Positions 1-8,402 of a stretch of 64,000 nucleotides of DNA are shown in pieces. Where the stretch lies: contig NZ_BDBP01000007.1 of assembly GCF_001613045.1 (NCBI RefSeq), positions 57,456 through 121,455 on the forward strand. Direction: 5' to 3'. Position numbers and translations under genes: made by a program. This DNA is from Nocardia lijiangensis NBRC 108240. Its GTDB lineage: Bacteria > Actinomycetota > Actinomycetes > Mycobacteriales > Mycobacteriaceae. Within the stretch, counting starts at the first letter, position 1. Each line of letters starts with the position of its first letter. The notes under the pieces were generated by a model. It did no database searches and was not told the DNA's origin. It worked only from the letters and a program-made list of their open reading frames with translations.

Positions 1-1
1 A

Positions 2-694
2 AACTGGCTGGTGCAGGCGGTGTTGCCTCACGCGGTGGACGAATCGGGTTATAGCAACGGGATCGCCAACGTGCGCGTCGCATGTGTCACCAGGCAAGAT
101 CTGACATTGAGATTCCTCGGTACCGATGCCCGTCTGGTGTTTCGCGGTGGACCACGAACCGACTGGCGCCGTGTCCTGTGGGAGTTTCAGTGCCAGCTCG
201 AATCCGCAGGCGGGGAAGCATTGTGGAACTGGCCGCGGTCCTTCCTCACTGACTCAGTGCGGATGAAGCTGCACGACCAGCGACCCCGCAGCCTTGCATG
301 GCTCGGGTCGGGACTGATGCGTCGAGCGGCGATTTTCCACTCGGCCAGCTCCTCCTTCTACGTTAATGGCTGGGAGGGTCTGGACGAGCTCAAATTCGAG
401 TTCGACACCTTGGTTGGGGTGTCGGCTACCCATGACCGGTTCGTGAACCGACTGATCGACCCGTTGTGGGGATTGCCGCTGATCATCAAGGAAAGGCACT
501 GCTACTGCGACGATCGTCGCGGCTACCACTGCTGGTTCGGGCTGGCGCATCGTGATGGGGGCAAGCGCGCGCTCCAACTGCGGTTCACCTGGACCGAGCG
601 GCGGCACCTGGGAGACTGGCGCAACATGCTGAAAGCCACAGGCGCACAGCAGTCCCGGCTGAACGAAATCTTGCCCGAACACCTGTGCCGTTAA
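2..694 (+). CDS. Unrecognised protein, 5' end probably outside window
   Basis: The frame is open from the first complete codon of the window to the stop, so the gene may start upstream; the first in-window candidate start is the GTG at 11 (227 aa). I recognise no family. The protein is mixed alpha/beta in look, rich in Trp, Arg and His, with no signal peptide or membrane segment. The C-terminal third has a Cys/His-containing stretch (ERHCYCDD, then GYHCWFGLAHRDGG), but it is not a clear zinc motif. It ends about 470 bases before the next gene, so no operon link is evident. Base composition is less GC-rich than in the clusters downstream, in keeping with an acquired flank. Confidence 0.5.
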   Translation, partial: NWLVQAVLPHAVDESGYSNGIANVRVACVTRQDLTLRFLGTDARLVFRGGPRTDWRRVLWEFQCQLESAGGEALWNWPRSFLTDSVRMKLHDQRPRSLAWLGSGLMRRAAIFHSASSSFYVNGWEGLDELKFEFDTLVGVSATHDRFVNRLIDPLWGLPLIIKERHCYCDDRRGYHCWFGLAHRDGGKRALQLRFTWTERRHLGDWRNMLKATGAQQSRLNEILPEHLCR

Positions 695-1166
695 GTTGGG
701 GACTAGATGCCGCGGAAGTACAGGCCGGTGGCGTTCCTGCGCTGGTTGGTTACAAGGGCGACGGACCACCGAGTCCGGACCATGGCACCAACCTCGCGGG
801 GTAGCACGTCTAGGCAGACTGCGCGAAAACTATTCAAAATGGGCGGTTTTCGCCGAACCGCACCGCGATTGAGGCAAGTGCAATGGCTTGCAGTCGGCCC
901 AGTGGTCAATCAGGCAAACAGGTTGGGCCGGTGGCGATTCGCTTGGACCGTTCGGGATCGAACCCGGCCTGCGCGCCCAGTTCCGAGCGTCCGAAGTCTT
1001 CGGGCGGATCTGAATTCGCAGCTCCGCGGCGCCCTCGCTGGCCACGGCCACTTGACGCCAGGCCCACCAAGACTGCGAGAACGGGTGATTCGGATGACTT
1101 AGTCCGCAGCTTTACTCAGCTAGGTTTTTCCGGTCATACCGGCACAGAACTGCTTAATCTGGCTCC
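695..1166. other. Gene-poor gap
   Basis: About 470 bases without a convincing gene. Short open frames exist on both strands, but they overlap one another, start without a ribosome site and show no recognisable domain. No tRNA, repeat or clear terminator was seen. Confidence 0.5.
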
Positions 1167-2288
1167 ATGACCGAGACCGAGACCGTCGACTTCATCGCCC
1201 ATCCAGACCTGCAAGTGCGCGATCTGTCCTACAGCCGCAGTCGAATGGGCCAACTGGTCGACTTGACAAAAGGATCGTTCTTCGACATGGGGTTCGGCCC
1301 TCAGAACAACGACGCAGACCCTGGGGATGACGAGGACTGGCCCAGAGACCGGATCGAGATCTACATCAAGGAGAAGTCCCGTGGTCCTGGCTATGTATGC
1401 GACATCGTCTACCGCAGTGAGGAATTGCCGGTCATCGTCTATGCCGTGCTGGTAAACCGCGGTAGCGGATTGGAGATCGCTGAACTCGAACTCTTCCGCA
1501 CGAAGTGGGGTTGCTGGGATGACCACGACAACTACTTGCAACCTGACGAACAGCGCCCACCTAGCCATGAGCCGGCTGCGCTCATCACCAGTGATGTTCT
1601 ACGCCGAATCCCGCTCGGCGACATCATCGCACGAGTCGAACAGGATCTTCCCGATGAGTCCTGGCGGACCAAGGGCATTCCGGTCATGATGGGCTCGACG
1701 TTGACAGTCGATGATCTCACTGCCGAGCAGCGCCGGGCGCTCGAGAACACCACCACGATCGCGATGCGTCGCCGTGGACGTCCCGGGCTCGACGACGATC
1801 TGCTCATCGAGGTATCCGAGGCTTACATTGCCGAAGCCCAACGGGGGAAGGGAGCGCTCCGACGCCTGGCGCAGACTTTCGACCGACCAGAACCAACCAT
1901 TCGTGATTGGATCGCAGCCGCCCGGCGCCGTGGCTTCCTCGCTCCGGCGGAGCCAGGTCGGCGGGGAGTCGCTGCACCCGGCCCGAATCTTCCTATAAAA
2001 CAAGACCTTTGCGACGGTACGGAGATCCAGTCTGCTACTCAACCAGATCTCAGCAGATCGAGACGGCGAACGATCATGCGAATGATCGAAGGTCAAGGAC
2101 TCCTCGATCACGAGCTTTCCGAAGATGCGCGCCTGCTCTACATCATCGGCGGCTTGATCTGCAACGCCGTCGGGGTAGCGAAAACCCAAGACCTTGAGGC
2201 AGCGTTGGAGAATCCGGAAATCATCAGCGTAGCGCTGGAAATCCTTGACAAGGCCCAGCGTCGCCATGTGGCCCGCAAACGGCAGTGA
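1167..2288 (+). CDS. Actinobacterial protein with helix-turn-helix-like segment
   Basis: 373 aa, ATG start. The N-terminal ~170 residues are acidic and unassigned. Residues ~210-265 begin GRPGLDDDLL and continue through a helix-rich segment (LRRLAQTFDRPEPTIRDWI) followed by AARRRGFL. This is the layout of the winged/HTH segment in many actinobacterial hypothetical proteins, often on mobile or phage-derived DNA. The C-terminal ~80 residues are helical. No membrane segment is present. DNA binding is inferred from the HTH-like segment only. It precedes a tiny ORF and a Ser/Thr kinase on the same strand but with wide gaps, so these are probably separate units. Composition is less GC-rich than the core clusters. 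Confidence 0.6.
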   Translation: MTETETVDFIAHPDLQVRDLSYSRSRMGQLVDLTKGSFFDMGFGPQNNDADPGDDEDWPRDRIEIYIKEKSRGPGYVCDIVYRSEELPVIVYAVLVNRGSGLEIAELELFRTKWGCWDDHDNYLQPDEQRPPSHEPAALITSDVLRRIPLGDIIARVEQDLPDESWRTKGIPVMMGSTLTVDDLTAEQRRALENTTTIAMRRRGRPGLDDDLLIEVSEAYIAEAQRGKGALRRLAQTFDRPEPTIRDWIAAARRRGFLAPAEPGRRGVAAPGPNLPIKQDLCDGTEIQSATQPDLSRSRRRTIMRMIEGQGLLDHELSEDARLLYIIGGLICNAVGVAKTQDLEAALENPEIISVALEILDKAQRRHVARKRQ

Positions 2289-2513
2289 CGTTGGTTTGGC
2301 ACTTGACCCACTCGATGTCCGCTGGCTAACAGCCGACTGGTCGCAAGTAGCGGATCGAGTAATGGTCCTGGACGGCCACCCGCGAAGGGTTGGGCGCCTA
2401 ACCGCGCCGTCGTTATCACCTTCTGGTTATGGTCAAACAGGGCGTTGGTCCGCTGCAGGCCTATATTGAAATTACGGCCGATAACAGATATGCGAAATGG
2501 AGATTGTTCCTCA

Positions 2514-2699
2514 ATGGATCCCTACGCCCTCGCTGTCACGGTCAGCGCCACCGCGACCGGTGTAACAGCGTCTGTGGCTGGCGCCATCGCCAAGGTCGTT
2601 GTAACCAAGAACAAGATCAGACTCCTCCGCGAGGCCCTAAAGGATGTGTCGGGGGCGGAGCGTCCTGCAGTTCTTCAAGCGCTTGCTGAGGTTCTGTGA
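2514..2699 (+). CDS. Small hypothetical protein, 61 aa
   Basis: A 61-aa ORF starting at ATG 2514. Residues ~5-28 are Ala/Val/Thr-rich and moderately hydrophobic (ALAVTVSATATGVTASVAGA), which could be a membrane-inserting or packed helix. The rest is an amphipathic, charged helix ending in ERPAVLQALAEVL. The frame opens further upstream, but the ATG gives a coherent two-helix protein. No family is recognised; translation is plausible, not proven. Confidence 0.35.
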   Translation: MDPYALAVTVSATATGVTASVAGAIAKVVVTKNKIRLLREALKDVSGAERPAVLQALAEVL

Positions 2700-3172
2700 G
2701 CCTCGATCATCGGGTATTCGTCCTCGGCGCTAGCTGGAGTCGGACTGTGATCCGGCAATGCTCGGAGCATCCACCCATAGCCACTTACCGTGGCGGCAGA
2801 GTTCTGCGCGCCGAAGCGGAGTCACGTGTTTACCGCTTCGCGCAACCGGCTGACCTCCGGCAGCAACGCACGCTCATGCCGCCTATCGCGCGGTCAGACA
2901 GCCTGTCTGGCACCCGAAATGCCTCCTGGGCGCTGACTGAATCGGCCGACCCGGTTGGTGGTGGAACTGAGAGAGGAATTCTGAGCTGTTATTCGCGCTG
3001 CTCAGGCGACATGAAGTACGTAGCGCGCAGATCTGGAGTGAGAATCGCATGGTCGGCGAACCGCAGCGTCGTCAACGTTGTTGTGCAGGAGTCACTCTGG
3101 AAGAACAGGCCGCTGAGCTCTGGGTACGATGCAGGCCGGGCTGTATGGACCTTGGTAGTTTAAGGCAGGTTT
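2700..3172. other. Gap between small ORF and kinase gene
   Basis: About 470 bases. A 155-codon open frame covers most of it (2696-3163, +), but the product has no recognisable domain and atypical composition, and I do not call it a gene. The bases just before 3173 contain AGGCAGG, a plausible ribosome site for the kinase gene. Confidence 0.4.
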
Positions 3173-4627
3173 GTGAGAACGATCGAGACGGCTGACGGAG
3201 CCGAGTGGACCTATGACGAGGCCGACATTATCGGTAGAGGTGGGGCCGGAGTGGTCTACCGCGGCGCCAGAGCGGACGGTTCGTCGGTTGCGGTCAAGGT
3301 AGTTGAGACCGGTTCCGGCGAGATCGCGCGCAAGATCCACAGTCGCGAGATCGAGATCGCGCAGAAGCTGCGGGCGGCAACCCGCCACGACCATCTTGTT
3401 CTGCACTATGGACACAAGATTGATGACGGCACCATCTGGATGGTCATGCCGCTCGCTGAACGCAGTTTGAAGGATTTGCTGCGCGAGCATGCCGTCTTTC
3501 CGACCTCCGACCGGATCGCCATCCTGCTCGACATCTGCGAGGGCCTGCAACAGCTCGCTGAGCTGTCGATCGTTCATCGAGACCTGACGCCGGGAAACGT
3601 GGTGTTCCTCGACGGCCGTTGGTGCCTCACAGACTTCGGTATCTCGCGGGACCTCACGGAGCACACGTCGACTTTCACCCGAAAAGGTGAAGGGACCTGG
3701 GAGTACCTGGCACCCGAGTATTTCTCGTCGGGTATCGCCACAGTCAGGACCGATTTGTATGCGCTTGGGGTGATTGCCTACGAAGTCTTCGCTGGCTTCA
3801 AGCCATTCGATGATCTCGACGGCGACGAGCTCCGGCGGAAGCAGTTGGAAGAGGCTCCGCCGCCATTGCCGGACGAGGTGCCGGAGCGGGTGAAGACGAT
3901 CATCGTTCGCTTGCTGAGCAAAGACCCGGCGTCTCGTTTCGGTGATGCGCGTGCAGTGAGTGATGCCCTTGCTCGCGCGAGTAGGCCGGTCGAATCCGTT
4001 GTCCGTCGACGCTTGGCGGCGGTTGCACAGAAGTTCAGTGCACGCGAACTTGACGAGCAGGCTGAGTGTGCACGTCAGAACCGCCTCGCTGAGGAGATCA
4101 ACCAGGATCGTGTTCGCTGTCTGCTTGACCTCGACACCCTCCTTGAGGAGGTGGCGGACATTTTGTGGGACGAACTCGGCGACGAGTTCGAGAAGTCGGA
4201 GTCACATAACGCCGATGGGTGCACGTGGGCATTGCGTTGGCGTGACCTGGCTCTGGTCGTTGGCGTGCAATTCGGCGGTGGAGTGCCATCGGATCCGACG
4301 TATCCATTGGTGGCAGGCGTGGTGACTACGGGTCAACAGCGCGCTGACGTCCCTGTTGATCTCATCACGACCGATGCTTGGGATTTCAACCTGGTGAATG
4401 TTCGTGAGCGGAATGGATGCCGCTGGGTACGGCGTCATTGGTACCAAACAGGGATGGATGAAACGGTCGTTCGTCCGCAGCGGCAGTGGCAACTCATTGC
4501 TGAACAGCATGCGCCCGGCCCGAAATCCCTCAACTACGTATGCTCTGACGAGCCTCTCGAACCGGAGATGATCGTGGACGCGTTCTCGGCGCTCATGCAC
4601 CGACACCTGCCGAGCGGATCTGCATAA
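3173..4627 (+). CDS. Soluble Ser/Thr protein kinase with unassigned C-terminal domain
   Basis: 484 aa, GTG start after AGGCAGG. Residues ~15-270 form a Hanks-type kinase: glycine loop GRGGAGVVY (21-29), ATP-binding Lys42 in VAVKVV, catalytic loop HRDLTPGN (135-142), DFG at 154-156 and APE in YLAPEY. All catalytic residues are present, so it should phosphorylate Ser/Thr. Unlike PknA/B it has no transmembrane segment and no PASTA or other sensor domain. Residues ~275-484 start with a charged helical stretch and continue into an unassigned globular region. It sits alone among lower-GC, unrelated genes next to a transposase remnant, so a role in an accessory or defence function is possible but untested. 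Confidence 0.85.
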   Translation: MRTIETADGAEWTYDEADIIGRGGAGVVYRGARADGSSVAVKVVETGSGEIARKIHSREIEIAQKLRAATRHDHLVLHYGHKIDDGTIWMVMPLAERSLKDLLREHAVFPTSDRIAILLDICEGLQQLAELSIVHRDLTPGNVVFLDGRWCLTDFGISRDLTEHTSTFTRKGEGTWEYLAPEYFSSGIATVRTDLYALGVIAYEVFAGFKPFDDLDGDELRRKQLEEAPPPLPDEVPERVKTIIVRLLSKDPASRFGDARAVSDALARASRPVESVVRRRLAAVAQKFSARELDEQAECARQNRLAEEINQDRVRCLLDLDTLLEEVADILWDELGDEFEKSESHNADGCTWALRWRDLALVVGVQFGGGVPSDPTYPLVAGVVTTGQQRADVPVDLITTDAWDFNLVNVRERNGCRWVRRHWYQTGMDETVVRPQRQWQLIAEQHAPGPKSLNYVCSDEPLEPEMIVDAFSALMHRHLPSGSA

Positions 4628-4717
4628 CAGGACAGCCGCTGGGGCAACGCCTGCGCTGGAGTTGTCCACCGATCAGACGGACAAGACTGTCGGCCTGACC
4701 TACGCTTAGAAGCCCTA

Positions 4718-4990
4718 TCAGGTTAGGTTGCTGAGTCGTCGCCAACAGATCAGTGCTGCACTGAGGTTCAGGAATCCGTAGTGGATGTCGGTGCGGCGTT
4801 CCCACCGGACGGCCAGGCGTCGGTACTGGTGGAGCAGGGCGATGGTTTGTTCCACGATCCAGCGGCGACGCGGGCAACGGCGTTGAGTGACTTCCCCTCG
4901 CCGTAAAGCTCGACGACCCAGCCGATCTCGGCCTCTGTCATCGGCTGGTAACGCATCTCGACACCGTGTTCGGCCACGATCTGCAGCAAG
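4718..4990 (-). pseudogene. IS5-type transposase remnant joined to an HTH fragment
   Basis: The minus strand at 4718 to ~4862 encodes RWIVEQTIALLHQYRRLAVR and on to ALICWRRL, the C-terminal end of IS5-family DDE transposases (pattern RW-VE-T-AWL---RRL---E, ALICWRRL). The DDE Asp residues and the rest of the gene are missing. Around 4865 the reading shifts, and a different minus frame up to ~4989 encodes MTEAEIGWVVELYGEGKSLN followed by AVAR, a recombinase-like helix-turn-helix start. Two unrelated fragments are therefore fused, and neither is functional. The remnant lies directly upstream of a regulator that has lost its N-terminus, suggesting one rearrangement caused both. Confidence 0.65.
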
Positions 4991-5079
4991 CCCGCGCGGC
5001 CTCGGCGTCAGCTGCAGGATCGTGTCAGTCCGCATCAGCTAGCAGGTAGTCCGCAGCTCCTGCTGTATGGAGTGCAGAG

Positions 5080-5865
5080 GTGGTACGACTCGCTGGGGTG
5101 AGCGTCGACTACTACGTGCGGCTCGAACAGGGCCGGATCGGCACCGTCTCCGAGGTAGTGCTGGATGCGGTCGCTAGTGCCCTCCGCCTCACCGATACCG
5201 AACGCGCGCATCTGTTCCGGCTGGTCGCCCGTCGACGGCCCGCGCGGGGCCGGGAACACCGTGCCCGGATCGATCCCGGTCTGCAACGCCTGCTCGACTC
5301 GTCGCCGACGACGCCCGCGCGTATCCTCGATCACCGGATGAACGTGGTGGCCGCCAACGACCTGTGTATCGGACTGTTCGCCGGTGTGGGCTGGGATCTG
5401 AGCGGTGAATCCAACGGTGCGCGACTGGTTTTCCTCGATCCGGCGGCCCGTGAGTTCTATCTCGAATGGGCCGAGAAGGTGGAGTCGATCGTCACCTACC
5501 TGCGGCTGGCCGCGGGCCGTCATCCCGGTGACAACGAATTGTCCTCTCTTGTAGGTGAATTCGCCGTCGCCAGCCCCGAGTTCGCCGCATTGTGGGGGAC
5601 GCACCGGGTGGCGGAGAAGGGCAGCGGGACGATGCAGGTGTGCCACCCCGTGGTCGGGGTGATCACGCTGCTGTTCCACGGATTTCCGGTGCCCGGCGAC
5701 ACCGATCTCACCCTGGTCGCCTTCACCCCGGCCACGGCCGCCGACGAGGAGGCGATCCGCCTGCTCGGCAGCTGGATCGCACCGGATCCGTCACCGGACG
5801 AGAGGGAACCGGTTGTCGCGGAAGGTGATCCGGCCGTGCGGGCGCGACATCGGCTAGGGATCGGT
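5080..5865 (+). pseudogene. 5'-truncated XRE/MmyB-type transcriptional regulator
   Basis: The sequence enters the family in the middle of the XRE helix-turn-helix: VRLAGVSVDYYVRLEQGR matches residues ~43-60 of intact homologues such as the gene at 57658. About 42 N-terminal residues, including the first HTH helices, are missing. The MmyB-like ligand-binding domain follows (residues ~65-235, ending RLLGSWIAPDPSPDE). A GTG at 5080 could start a shortened protein, but its DNA-binding domain would be broken. Downstream there is no in-frame stop until the next gene's stop at 6762, so the frame runs on through the intergenic DNA; residues after ~262 look like non-coding translation. The break coincides with the transposase remnant. 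It was probably the pathway regulator of the cluster that follows. Confidence 0.6.
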
Positions 5866-6087
5866 CGAACAGTGCGGTCCCGGCGAAGCTCTCTGACGTG
5901 GCCGGTGGATTCTCTGCAATCCTGCACGATGATGCCTCGCTACGCCGAGTTGCACGAACTATTGCAGACGAATATCCCAGGTACCCAACAGCATTCGAGC
6001 GCCTCGGCGCGTCGAGATGCCGCGACAATATATCGACCGACTGTTACGGTCTTCGCGTCCAATAGCTTCAACGGGATGAGAACCGAA

Positions 6088-6762
6088 ATGACAGTTGACG
6101 CAACTGATTCGACACCCACGGACGAAACGCCGCTGTGGTTGCAGGGCCGGGATGCCGTGGTCGCGGCCGCCGCGGCCGAGGACTGGCGCGACGGCGCACC
6201 GGACTACCGGCTGACCGATGAGATCGTGCCGCGGGAGCGAATCACCGAACACGCACCGGGATCGCTGGAAGCGATCGTCGAGGATCTGGTGCGGGTCTTC
6301 GAGATGGAGGTCTCGCACAAGAAGGATCCGGCGACCTGGGTGTCGCTGGTGGCCGAGCACTACCGTGGCCGTGTGAACGGCGGCCCCTGGCAGGATGCGG
6401 AGGAATTCGCGCGGATCGGCAGCTACAACATCCTGATCGGCGACAACCCCTACTATGAGGCCGCCGCCGAGACCTTCGAAAGCTCACACAAGATCTTCCA
6501 CACCGCCTTCCCGAACGGCTTCTTCTGGGAGGTGCTGGAGGTGCTGTCCGGCCCGCCCACCGTCAGCTTCCGCTGGCGGCACTGGGGCAGCTACGACGGC
6601 CCGTACCGGGAGCACCAGCCCACCGGAGCGACGATCGAGATGTTCGGTGTCACGATCGCCAGGGTCAGTGAGGATCTGCGCATCCTCGAGCTCGAGCATT
6701 TCTACGACAACAACCAGCTGCTGAGCCCGCTGGCTCACGGCTGCCCGGTGTCCAAGTCCTGA
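6088..6762 (+). CDS. SnoaL/NTF2-like fold protein
   Basis: 224 aa from ATG 6088 (ATG 6076 is an in-frame alternative). The helical N-terminal half and the curved-sheet-like C-terminal half (WEVLEVLSGPPTVSFRWRHW, then HQPTGATIEMFGVTIARV and LRILELEHFYD) resemble SnoaL-like/ester-cyclase proteins of the NTF2 fold. These act as polyketide cyclases, hydrolases or binding proteins. The typical acid/base positions cannot be assigned by eye. It is the first gene on the strand of the NRPS/PKS cluster, but a ~200-base gap with a small hairpin separates it from the ACP gene. It may be a separate unit or a tailoring enzyme of the cluster. Confidence 0.6.
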   Translation: MTVDATDSTPTDETPLWLQGRDAVVAAAAAEDWRDGAPDYRLTDEIVPRERITEHAPGSLEAIVEDLVRVFEMEVSHKKDPATWVSLVAEHYRGRVNGGPWQDAEEFARIGSYNILIGDNPYYEAAAETFESSHKIFHTAFPNGFFWEVLEVLSGPPTVSFRWRHWGSYDGPYREHQPTGATIEMFGVTIARVSEDLRILELEHFYDNNQLLSPLAHGCPVSKS

Positions 6763-6822
6763 CTGCGCCTTCCGGATCGGGCGTGACGCTGAGCTCGTTC
6801 CGGGAGTTCAGGATTCGCGGCG

Positions 6823-6839
6823 CGGCGGCAGCTCCGCCG
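6823..6839 (+). terminator. GC hairpin after the SnoaL-like gene
   Basis: CGGCGG, a 5-nt loop and CCGCCG form a 6-bp stem 60 bases after the stop at 6762. There is no T tract, so this is a weak candidate terminator. Confidence 0.3.
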
Positions 6840-6961
6840 GGAGCACAACCGATCCCGGGGCGTCGGTGGCAGACGAATTGGGGGCATTCGCGGCGTAGCT
6901 CCAGCCGGTAGCTTTTCCGTCCGGGTATCCGGCGGTGATATCCGGCGAGGACGGGCAACAG

Positions 6962-7246
6962 ATGAGCGACGAAGGCACCCCACCACATCCGGAGCTGGTG
7001 GAGCGGCTGGTACAGCATTTCAGCGTGGTCACGGCGACCAGGCTCGGACCGGACGACGACTATTTCGGTATGGGCCTGGTGAATTCGCTGCGCGCCCTGG
7101 AGATCGTCGCCTATCTCGAGCGCACCTACGACTTCGAGATCGACATCGACGACCTGGATCTGGACAACTTCCGGACCGCACGGCGGGCCGCCGCCTTCGT
7201 CACCCGCAAGTGCGGGACCGCCGTCGACAGCGGTACGAGCAGGTGA
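6962..7246 (+). CDS. Stand-alone acyl carrier protein (FkbJ-like)
   Basis: 94 aa. ATG 6962 was chosen over an upstream GTG because GAGGA lies about 10 bases before it. The phosphopantetheine Ser sits in FGMGLVNSLRALEIVAYLE, equivalent to the LGxDSLxxxE motif. In FkbH-type pathways such an ACP carries the glyceryl unit made by FkbH, which is then oxidised to a 2-hydroxymalonyl-type extender. The next gene (acyl-CoA dehydrogenase) starts inside its stop codon (GTGA), so the two are translationally coupled. Context (FkbH domain, acyl-CoA dehydrogenase and 3-hydroxyacyl-CoA dehydrogenase in one operon) supports the FkbJ-like role. Confidence 0.85.
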   Translation: MSDEGTPPHPELVERLVQHFSVVTATRLGPDDDYFGMGLVNSLRALEIVAYLERTYDFEIDIDDLDLDNFRTARRAAAFVTRKCGTAVDSGTSR

Positions 7247-8397
7247 GCGACCTAGAGGCATTGCCGCAACCAGAAGCGTTGCTGCAACTAGAGGTATTGC
7301 TACACAGTGCCGATGCGGCCGCGGCCGCATGGGACAGCAGGGGCCTGCCGCGCGAGATGGTCACCGCCGCCGCGGAGGCGGGCGTGCTCGGGATGGACCG
7401 GCCGACGCGCTACGGCGGCCGTGGCGCGGACGCGCTGGCCACCGGCCGGATGGCCGCCGATCTGGGCGCGGTGTGCACGTCGCTGCGCTCGCTGTTCACG
7501 GTGCAGGGCATGGTCGCCGCGACCGTCGACCGCTGGGGTACCGCCGAGCAGCGCGCGTCCTGGCTGCCCGCGTTGACGGGTGGTGAGCTGGTCGCGGGTC
7601 TGGCGGCCACGGAAGCGGGTGCGGGCAGCGACCTTTCGGGAATCGCCACGTGGTTCACCGGGTCAGGGCCCGAGCGACGCGTGTCGGGCCGCAAGATGTG
7701 GGTCACCTTCGGGGCGCTGGCCGATGTCGTGCTGGTGACGGGATGCTCCGAAGACGGCCCCGTCGCCGCGCTGGTGGAGACCGGCCAGCCCGGCGTGGAC
7801 GTGGAACCGGTAACCGATCAGCTGGGCATGCGTGGTGCGCGCATCGCGCACCTGACCTTCGATGCGGCACGGGTGCCCGCCGAAAACATCATCGCCCGTC
7901 CGGGTTTCGGCCTGTCGCACGTGCTGGGCACCGCACTCGACCACGGCAGGTACACGATCGCGTGGGGCTGCGCCGGGATGGCGCGGGCGTGCCTGACCGA
8001 TGCCGCGGCACACGCGCACGACCGGAGGCAGAGCGGTGTCCGGCTCGCCGACCACCAGGCGGTGCGCGCCATGCTCGGGCGCAGCTGGGTGGATGTGGAG
8101 GCCGCGGAAGCACTGTGCGCCCGCGCGGCCCGCGACCGCATCGATCGCGAACCGACGGCGCAACTCACCACCATCGGCGCGAAGTACGCCGCCGCAGCGG
8201 CGGCCGCAGCCGCCAGTGAGCGCGCGGTGCAGATCCTCGGAGCCGCGGGCTGTGCTCCCGGCAGCCGGGCGGGCCGCTTCTATCGCGACGCCAAGATCAT
8301 GCAGATCATCGAAGGCGCCCGCGAGGTCGCCGAACAGGATCTGGGGGAGTTCGTACTGCGGTCCGTCGGTGAATCACGCAGCGCGGCGGGGAGGTGA
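7243..8397 (+). CDS. Acyl-CoA/acyl-ACP dehydrogenase (FkbI-like)
   Basis: 384 aa from GTG 7243, which overlaps the ACP stop by 4 nt. It has the family layout: helical N-terminal domain, then FAD/substrate motif LAATEAGAGSDLSGIAT, then SGRKMWVTFG, and a C-terminal helical domain with GAAGCAPGSRAGRFYRDAK and IMQIIEGAREV. Length is usual for the family. In methoxymalonyl/hydroxymalonyl-ACP pathways the FkbI-type enzyme oxidises the ACP-bound three-carbon unit. Neighbouring FkbH, ACP and hydroxyacyl-CoA dehydrogenase genes make this role more likely than fatty-acid degradation. An alternative is desaturation of a carrier-bound amino acid or acyl chain. Confidence 0.85.
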   Translation: MSDLEALPQPEALLQLEVLLHSADAAAAAWDSRGLPREMVTAAAEAGVLGMDRPTRYGGRGADALATGRMAADLGAVCTSLRSLFTVQGMVAATVDRWGTAEQRASWLPALTGGELVAGLAATEAGAGSDLSGIATWFTGSGPERRVSGRKMWVTFGALADVVLVTGCSEDGPVAALVETGQPGVDVEPVTDQLGMRGARIAHLTFDAARVPAENIIARPGFGLSHVLGTALDHGRYTIAWGCAGMARACLTDAAAHAHDRRQSGVRLADHQAVRAMLGRSWVDVEAAEALCARAARDRIDREPTAQLTTIGAKYAAAAAAAAASERAVQILGAAGCAPGSRAGRFYRDAKIMQIIEGAREVAEQDLGEFVLRSVGESRSAAGR

Positions 8398-8402
8398 TGT
8401 CG

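Noticed and set aside
2696..3163. 155-aa ORF before the kinase
   Set aside because: No recognisable domain, no ribosome site and atypical composition.
5080..6762. A single 560-aa regulator-SnoaL fusion protein
   Set aside because: The frame is open throughout, but the ~70 residues between the two domains look like translated intergenic DNA, and the SnoaL-like part has its own ATG.
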